Positions 59,174-64,000 of a stretch of 64,000 nucleotides of DNA are shown one piece after another. This DNA comes from Corynebacterium fournieri (lineage in GTDB: Bacteria > Actinomycetota > Actinomycetes > Mycobacteriales > Mycobacteriaceae): contig NZ_CP047210.1 in the NCBI RefSeq assembly GCF_030408775.1, forward strand, positions 372,001-436,000, in the 5' to 3' direction. Position 1 is the stretch's first letter. Each line of letters begins with the position of its first letter. The notes below the pieces were generated by a model, which saw nothing but the letters and a program-made list of their open reading frames with translations, made no database searches and was not told the origin of the DNA. The position numbers and the translations under genes are program-made.

Positions 59174-59588
59174 ACGCGTACGCGAGGCGCCGCGAACCAT
59201 CCACGTGCGGGTACAGCACCCAGGCCGCCGCGGCCGCCACTACACCTACAACCCATGCGCCCACCGCTGGCCAACCGGCCAGTGGCGCGAGCATCAGGAG
59301 CAGCCACCACAGCATCAGGGGGAGCACCATGCCTATCGACGGCACCCTGGCCACGTTGTGCTCCTCCGCGAATGCCCGGATCTGCTTGCGGTAGGGGTGC
59401 AGCAACGTGACGGCTACGGCGGCGATGACGCACAGGATCGCCACGGCCGCTTTCACCCCCAGCGGCGCCTGCGAGACCATCACGCCGACGGACCCACCGA
59501 CGCCGGCAGAGCCCAGTGTCCGAACGAAGGTCGGGGTGGGGATCGGCGTGACGCGGTTGCGGACCTCTGCTGCGCTGATCGGGATCAT
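59172..59588 (-). CDS. Small polytopic membrane protein
   Basis: The 138-residue product has about four hydrophobic segments and no recognised family. I chose the ATG at 59588 (MIPISAAEV). TACACT lies seven bases upstream with a plausible -35 17 bases further, so the mRNA may be leaderless. Longer in-frame starts at 59633 and 59723 lack a ribosome site and would cross the LexA-box region. It is divergent from imuA'. Confidence 0.65.
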   Translation of the reverse strand: MIPISAAEVRNRVTPIPTPTFVRTLGSAGVGGSVGVMVSQAPLGVKAAVAILCVIAAVAVTLLHPYRKQIRAFAEEHNVARVPSIGMVLPLMLWWLLLMLAPLAGWPAVGAWVVGVVAAAAAWVLYPHVDGSRRLAYA

Positions 59589-59650
59589 GCGGAGCAGTGT
59601 ATCGGTCCGGTCCTGTGTAGCTTTGTAACGCATCGAAGTGCGCCTGCGTG

Positions 59651-59664
59651 CGAAAGCGTGTTCG
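59651..59664 (+). promoter_or_regulatory. LexA (SOS) box upstream of imuA'-imuB
   Basis: CGAAAGCGTGTTCG matches the actinobacterial SOS box CGAAC-N4-GTTCG at nine of ten fixed positions and also fits the corynebacterial pattern ending TGTTCGA. It lies 47-60 bases before the imuA' start, in the right place to block its promoter. Confidence 0.75.
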
Positions 59665-59710
59665 ACCAGGAACCTTGCCTGTGTCGCACCCGGGGTGCAT
59701 ACTCGTCCCC

Positions 59711-60460
59711 GTGAGTGGAACACCTATTCGAGCTGCGTCGGCAGCGGCGGCGGACCTGGCGGTTGTGGATGAACCGCCAGCTCAGCCGTCGCGCGCCGAC
59801 CAGATTGCCGAGCTGCGCGCCCGCATGGCCGCCATCGGTGGGGAGGTTCCGCAGCAGGTCGTCGAGGACACGGAAACTCTGGTGGTGAAAGGTGGCCTTT
59901 CGCTCGTGCTGCCGAACGCGGGCCTACCGCGCCGGGCGGTCACGCACGTCAGCGACACCCCGGCGCTGATCGTGGAGCTGATCGGGCAGGTGGTCGCAGC
60001 CGGCGGGCGCGCAGGCGTGGTGGGATGGCCGGAGCTGTCGTATGCCGGCATCGAACAGGACGCGCTGGAGCGGGTGGTGGCGGTGCCGGATGCGGGCCTG
60101 GACGACTTAAGCGTGGCGGGCGTGCTCGCCGAGGGGCTCGACCTGGTTGTTATGCGCACCCGCAGCCCCTTGCAGCTCACACCGGTGCGCGCGCGTCCTT
60201 TGCTCGCGCGGATCCGTAAGGGCCAGGCCGCGCTGGTGTGTGTGAACGTGCATGTGCCTTCGCCTGCGCTGACTGTCACAGGCCAGCTGGCGGACTTCCA
60301 CGGCATCGGCCGGGGCACAGGCCGCATCACCGGCATCGATTTCGACGTGCGCGCGGAGACGAAAGGCTACCGGCCAGCGAGCGCGCGGGTGACGTTGGGG
60401 GTTGCTGAGGCCACAGGCGGCGCTGGCTCGCAGAAGCGAAGGCTGCGGGCTGTCACATGA
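59711..60460 (+). CDS. imuA': ImuA'-like SOS mutagenesis protein
   Basis: The 249-residue product is a RecA-related protein without an obvious intact P-loop, with segments such as GGLSLVLPNAGLPRRAVTHV and GRAGVVGWPELSYAGIE. In mycobacteria ImuA' works with ImuB and DnaE2 in damage-induced mutagenesis. The start is GTG at 59711, with CATACT seven bases upstream, suggesting a leaderless mRNA. It overlaps imuB by ATGA. Confidence 0.85.
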   Translation: MSGTPIRAASAAAADLAVVDEPPAQPSRADQIAELRARMAAIGGEVPQQVVEDTETLVVKGGLSLVLPNAGLPRRAVTHVSDTPALIVELIGQVVAAGGRAGVVGWPELSYAGIEQDALERVVAVPDAGLDDLSVAGVLAEGLDLVVMRTRSPLQLTPVRARPLLARIRKGQAALVCVNVHVPSPALTVTGQLADFHGIGRGTGRITGIDFDVRAETKGYRPASARVTLGVAEATGGAGSQKRRLRAVT

Positions 60461-62052
60461 GGGCGGCGGCGCTGTGGTTTCCGGACTGGCCGGTGCAGGC
60501 AGCGCGGCTGGAATCGGGCGACGAATTGCAAGAACCGATCGCGATTGCGGCGCAGCACCGGATCAAGGTGTGCTCGCACGCCGCACGCCAGGTGGGCATC
60601 CGTCGCGGGATGCGGGTGCGCAACGCTCAGGCGGTCGCGCCGGAGCTGACGGTCATCGACGACAACCCGGACCGCGACGGGCGCATGTTCGCCTCGCTGG
60701 CCGCCAGCTTCGACGAGGTCGCCGCGAGCGTGGAGGTTGTGCGCCCCGGGCTCGTGGTGGTGGATATGGAGGCTGCCGCGCGCTTCCACGGCAGTGAGGG
60801 CAAAGCGCTGGAGATGCTTATCGACGCCGCTTCGCGCCGCGGCATCGACGCCATGGCAGGCGCCGCCGACGAGATCGCCACCGCGCTGATCGCCGCGCGC
60901 GCCTCCCAGGTGGTGGCGCCGGGCGGATCGGCGGCGTTTTTGGCCGCGCAGCCGCTGCGGGTGCTGGTGGCGGAAGACTCGCTCGCCGCGGATGCGGACA
61001 CGGTCAAGGCGCTGGGGCAGCTGGGCATTTCCACGCTCGGTGAGCTGGCAACACTGCCGCCGAACGCAGTGACCACCCGCTTCGGGGCAAAGGGGATGCG
61101 CATCCACCGCATCGCCTCTGCTGCGCCGGACCGCCGGGTTGCCCCGGAGCTGCCGGTGGAAGACCTCGCCGTGGCAATCACCCCTGAGGACCCCATCGAA
61201 CGGGTGGACGCGGCTGCGTTCGCCGCGCGCTCGCTGGCCGCCAGCCTGCACGGACGGCTCAAGGAGACGGGCCGCAACTGCCTGCGCCTGAAGGTGGTGG
61301 CAGAACTTTCCGACGGCGCCCGCGTCGAACGTGTCTGGCGCACCCGCGAGCCGCTCACCGAGGCGGCCACGGCGGACCGGGTGCGTTGGCAGCTCGATGG
61401 GTGGCTGACCTCCCTCCGCTCCGCCTCGGGAGGCCAGGGCGGTCAGGATGATCAAGATGAGCAGGGCGGCATCACCAGCCTCATCCTCGAGCCGCTCGAA
61501 TTCGCCCCGCCCGAACCGGTCGGCGAACTGTGGGCCGACGGCGCGTCCACAGACACCGCACGCCGCGTGGTGGAGCGCGTCCAGTCCCAGCTCGGCATCG
61601 ACGCGGTGGTGCAGCCGCGCCTGGTCGGCGGGAGAGGAGTGGCCGAGCGGGTGGCGATGGTGCCGTTTGGGGAGGAACCGGAGGACGTCGTAAAGCAATC
61701 GTGGCCCGGGGCGATCCCCGCGCCCCTGCCCGCGCGCCTCGGAGGGGGCATCGACCACCCCGCCTCGCGCATCATGCTTATCGACGCCTCCGGTGCCCCC
61801 GTCATCGTCACCGCCGAAGCCCTGCTCAACGCCGAACCCTACGGCCTGGCCTGGGGCGAGAAACGCTACCTGGTCACCGGGTGGGCGGGGCCGTGGCCCG
61901 TGGACGCGGACTGGTGGACGCAGACCGAACTGCCCGCCGGCAGGGTTGCGCGCATGCAAGTGGTGGGCCGCGAAGGCGGGGAAGACGGGGCTGTCACCGG
62001 CTGGCTGCTGGTGTGGAGCAGGCGCAGCTGGCGCGTGGAGGCGGTGTACTAG
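60457..62052 (+). CDS. imuB: ImuB, Y-family DNA polymerase-like protein
   Basis: The 531-residue product has a Y-family-like layout starting MRAAALWFPDWPVQAARL, with the palm/little-finger-type segments and RFGAKGMRIHRIASA. The usual catalytic acidic residues are not evident, as in mycobacterial ImuB, which acts as a clamp-binding scaffold for DnaE2. DnaE2 is not in this window. It is coupled to imuA' and presumably LexA-controlled. Confidence 0.9.
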   Translation: MRAAALWFPDWPVQAARLESGDELQEPIAIAAQHRIKVCSHAARQVGIRRGMRVRNAQAVAPELTVIDDNPDRDGRMFASLAASFDEVAASVEVVRPGLVVVDMEAAARFHGSEGKALEMLIDAASRRGIDAMAGAADEIATALIAARASQVVAPGGSAAFLAAQPLRVLVAEDSLAADADTVKALGQLGISTLGELATLPPNAVTTRFGAKGMRIHRIASAAPDRRVAPELPVEDLAVAITPEDPIERVDAAAFAARSLAASLHGRLKETGRNCLRLKVVAELSDGARVERVWRTREPLTEAATADRVRWQLDGWLTSLRSASGGQGGQDDQDEQGGITSLILEPLEFAPPEPVGELWADGASTDTARRVVERVQSQLGIDAVVQPRLVGGRGVAERVAMVPFGEEPEDVVKQSWPGAIPAPLPARLGGGIDHPASRIMLIDASGAPVIVTAEALLNAEPYGLAWGEKRYLVTGWAGPWPVDADWWTQTELPAGRVARMQVVGREGGEDGAVTGWLLVWSRRSWRVEAVY

Positions 62053-62087
62053 GTGCTAGTTACTTCTGCGCTGCTCCTGCTGCGCAG

Positions 62088-62678
62088 CTACTGCTGCACG
62101 ATGTCGACGACAACACGCTTCGGGTTATCCAGCACCTGCACGGAGTACGGCAGCTCGGAGCGCAGCCCCACCACGATCTGGCTGCGGCCCTCGTAGGTGC
62201 CGGCGCTGATCACGTCGATGACGTTGCCGGTATCGCCCGCCATCTTGACCGGCACGTTGTTGTCCTTGCCCAGCTCAAAGGGATAGACGGTGCCGTCGAC
62301 GTTGATGTTGAGGAAGCTGTTGCCGGCCACGTGTAGCGGGCGGCCCACCGTTTCCTGCATCGGGGTGGAGGTGTAGTCGATGAACCAGCCTGGCTCGCCC
62401 TCGCCCTCCAGGTCCACCACCACGCGGTCGAACCCCTCGTGGGCGCCCACACGCACGCCAACGACGGCGAGCTGTGCGGGTTCCGACGGTCGCTGCGTCT
62501 TTGGCGCCGGGTCGGCGGTGCCCAGCGGCTGCGCCTGCGTGGACGGCGCGGAGATGCTGCCCGCCAGCGTTTTTCCGGCGTCGTCGCCGGCGACGCCGCA
62601 GGCGCTGCAAGCGACAGCGGCCGCCACGCACGCGCCCGCGAGCGTCACGCGGGAGAGACCAGAATTTTTGAGCACCAA
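62088..62678 (-). CDS. AMIN-like domain lipoprotein
   Basis: The 196-residue product has a signal segment (about residues 8-24) with a possible lipobox AVAC before CSACG, a Thr/Pro/Gln linker, and a C-terminal AMIN-like beta-domain (VVGVRVGAHEGFDRVVVDLE, then NPKRVVVDIVQQ). Such domains bind cell-wall polymers. It is a single-gene unit ending 35 bases from imuB. Confidence 0.82.
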   Translation of the reverse strand: MVLKNSGLSRVTLAGACVAAAVACSACGVAGDDAGKTLAGSISAPSTQAQPLGTADPAPKTQRPSEPAQLAVVGVRVGAHEGFDRVVVDLEGEGEPGWFIDYTSTPMQETVGRPLHVAGNSFLNINVDGTVYPFELGKDNNVPVKMAGDTGNVIDVISAGTYEGRSQIVVGLRSELPYSVQVLDNPKRVVVDIVQQ

Positions 62679-62814
62679 GCCACCGTAGCCAGCAGCCGGG
62701 GGAGATCAAAAAGGAAAAGGGGGATAATGCAAAGGGTTACACAACCGTTACATCGTGCGGCTGCGTCCAGGAGGGGTATTTCAGCTTAGGGCACACTTAG
62801 CTATGGTGGGTGAC

Positions 62815-63702
62815 ATGCAAGAACAGCCCTGCTCCGACATGCAAGTTGAACCGCTGCCGGGGACCGCGAAACCCGGCTCTGTGTACGTGCTCTTCGAGTG
62901 GCCGCACGCCTGGCCGCGCGACGTGATGGGCGATGCCGCGCTCGGTGAGGAACTCACCGCGAAGCTGGCCCCCATGCTCGAGGCGCACGACGCGACGCTG
63001 CTGTTGATCCGCCACCCGACGCGCGAGGGCCGCAACATCAGCGACCACCACCTCTATCTCGTCTTCGCCGACGAGGCCGTCACCGAGGTGATGCACGTGG
63101 ACGGGCCCGAAGCGCTGCTCGAGCTCGATCTGACCGGGCCGGGACGCAACGGCGCAAAGGAACGTGACCGCCCGCTGTTGCTGATCTGCACCCACGGCAA
63201 ACGCGACCGCTGCTGCGCAGTCAAGGGCCGCCCCCTGCTCAACGCGATACACGAGCGCCACCCCTTCGGCCCGGGCAACGACGTGGTGTGGGAGACCTCC
63301 CACATCAAGGGCCACCGTTTCGCAGCCACCATGCTGCTCATGCCGTGGGCGTACAGCTTCGGGCGCATGAACGTTGAGGCCACAGAAGCAATGCTCGCTG
63401 ACGCCGCCGAGGGCCGCTACTTCGTCCCCGGTAACCGCGGCCGCGGCACCCTCAGGCCGAAAGAACAAGTGGCGGAACTCGCCGTCGCCGCCGAGGTGCC
63501 GGGCGCGCGCTACGGGCAGTTCGCGGTCGCCGCGGCGGAGGAAGGAACAGTCTCGGTCACCGACACCGCATCCGGCACGGAATACGAGGTGGAACTGGAG
63601 CAGCGCGCCGTTACCGGCGTGGTGGACTCGTGCGGGAAGGCCCCGAAGGAAAGCTCAGCCTGGGTCGCTGTGTCCGTCACGCCTGCAAGTCCGGGGGCGT
63701 AG
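62815..63702 (+). CDS. Sucrase/ferredoxin-like family protein
   Basis: The 295-residue product has the thioredoxin-like ferredoxin motif LLICTHGKRDRCCAVKGRPL, then HIKGHRFAATMLLMPWAYSFGRM, both typical of the family and suggesting a 2Fe-2S or thiol site. I chose the ATG at 62815: TATGGT (62802-62807) ends seven bases before it, so the transcript is probably leaderless; ATG at 62803 would lie inside that element. The physiological role is unknown. Confidence 0.87.
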   Translation: MQEQPCSDMQVEPLPGTAKPGSVYVLFEWPHAWPRDVMGDAALGEELTAKLAPMLEAHDATLLLIRHPTREGRNISDHHLYLVFADEAVTEVMHVDGPEALLELDLTGPGRNGAKERDRPLLLICTHGKRDRCCAVKGRPLLNAIHERHPFGPGNDVVWETSHIKGHRFAATMLLMPWAYSFGRMNVEATEAMLADAAEGRYFVPGNRGRGTLRPKEQVAELAVAAEVPGARYGQFAVAAAEEGTVSVTDTASGTEYEVELEQRAVTGVVDSCGKAPKESSAWVAVSVTPASPGA

Positions 63703-63770
63703 GTACTGCCGCGAAGTAGGAGGTTCGCGCGCGGCGGGCTCCCCGCAGATCCGGTGACACCGTCGCGGGC

Positions 63771-63893
63771 GTATAGCGACGGATCCTGCCTGCTATATGG
63801 CGCGGCCGCAATTGGAAATGATTGTCAATATCAACTGGGAAAACGCTGGCGCCGGGACAGCGTCGTATAGCAGCGCCGGCCCGGCCGCTATAC
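63771..63893. promoter_or_regulatory. Metal-box-like site flanked by two GTATAGC/GCTATAC hairpins
   Basis: TGGAAATGATTGTCA at 63813-63827 resembles the actinobacterial Zur/Fur-type box TGAAAATGATTTTCA at 13 of 15 positions. GTATAGC (63771-63777) with GCTATAT (63792-63798) lies to the left, and GTATAGC (63865-63871) with GCTATAC (63887-63893) to the right. The 207-base gap 63703-63909 lies between convergent gene ends, where no promoter is expected. No small gene is evident. Confidence 0.4.
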
Positions 63894-63909
63894 CACTCGG
63901 TGCGAGGGG

Positions 63910-64000
63910 CTACAGGTACCCGCCGAGGACCTCCGACACGGAGCCGATGACGCGGTCGGTGGCCTCGCGCACCTGCACGGGGGAGTGGTGGAAGCTGTGC
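63910..64000 (-). CDS. 3' end of an unidentified gene (partial)
   Basis: On the minus strand the last 29 codons of an open frame are visible, reading HSFHHSPVQVREATDRVIGS and ending VSEVLGGYL, with a TAG at 63912-63910. The rest lies outside the window. The fragment is too short to assign. Confidence 0.55.
   Translation of the reverse strand, partial: HSFHHSPVQVREATDRVIGSVSEVLGGYL

Overview
The window is about 64 kb of high-G+C actinobacterial chromosome. Gene content and order point to the genus Corynebacterium; I cannot name the species. The main signs are a spc ribosomal operon split into rplN-rplX-rplE and rpsH-rplF-rplR-rpsE-rpmD-rplO, an ESX-4-type type VII secretion locus between truA and rplM-rpsI, a groES-groEL-whcD-sigD-rsdA-guaB-guaB3-guaA block, and a CgtSR7-like two-component system downstream of guaA. 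Many genes overlap by ATGA or TAATG, and several appear to be leaderless.

Region by region. 0.1-4.3 kb: two adjacent membrane-associated GTPases and a formate/nitrite-type transporter. 4.7-12.6 kb: the two halves of the spc operon, separated by a divergent FdhD-like gene, an AhpD-like protein, a DUF2786 protein and an M20 amidohydrolase. 13-20.3 kb: secY-adk, map, an L,D-transpeptidase, infA, and rpsM-rpsK-rpsD-rpoA-rplQ. 20.3-32.1 kb: truA, a large membrane protein, then the secretion locus eccB, mycP, eccD, eccC, an associated membrane protein and two WXG100 substrates. 32.4-35.7 kb: rplM-rpsI, a decayed DUF222/HNH gene and glmM. 35.8-37.5 kb: an unassigned three-gene operon with a Cys-Glu-Pro repeat protein. 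37.6-43.9 kb: an alpha/beta-hydrolase-fold protein without its nucleophile, a membrane protein, alr, and the t6A genes tsaE, tsaB, rimI and tsaD. 44-54.3 kb: CIRCE-groES-groEL, whcD, sigD-rsdA, a DUF5319 gene, guaB, guaB3, an Aer-like PAS protein and guaA. 54.3-59 kb: a LiaFSR-like PspC envelope-stress module, followed by a decayed peptide-transporter/CMD cluster. 59.2-62.1 kb: a LexA box with imuA'-imuB. 62-64 kb: an AMIN-like lipoprotein, a sucrase/ferredoxin-like protein, and the 3' end of an unidentified gene.

Most of the window is core physiology: translation, secretion, cell-wall precursors, tRNA modification, GMP synthesis and stress control. The best candidates for something undescribed are: the operon at 35781-37548; the nested RNA-like structure between the esx genes and rplM (32105-32241); the cytoplasmic Aer-type PAS protein beside guaA; the hairpin/metal-box element at 63771-63893; and the inverted-repeat cluster at 59081-59173. 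I saw no tRNA or rRNA genes, CRISPR arrays, complete insertion sequences or prophage genes.
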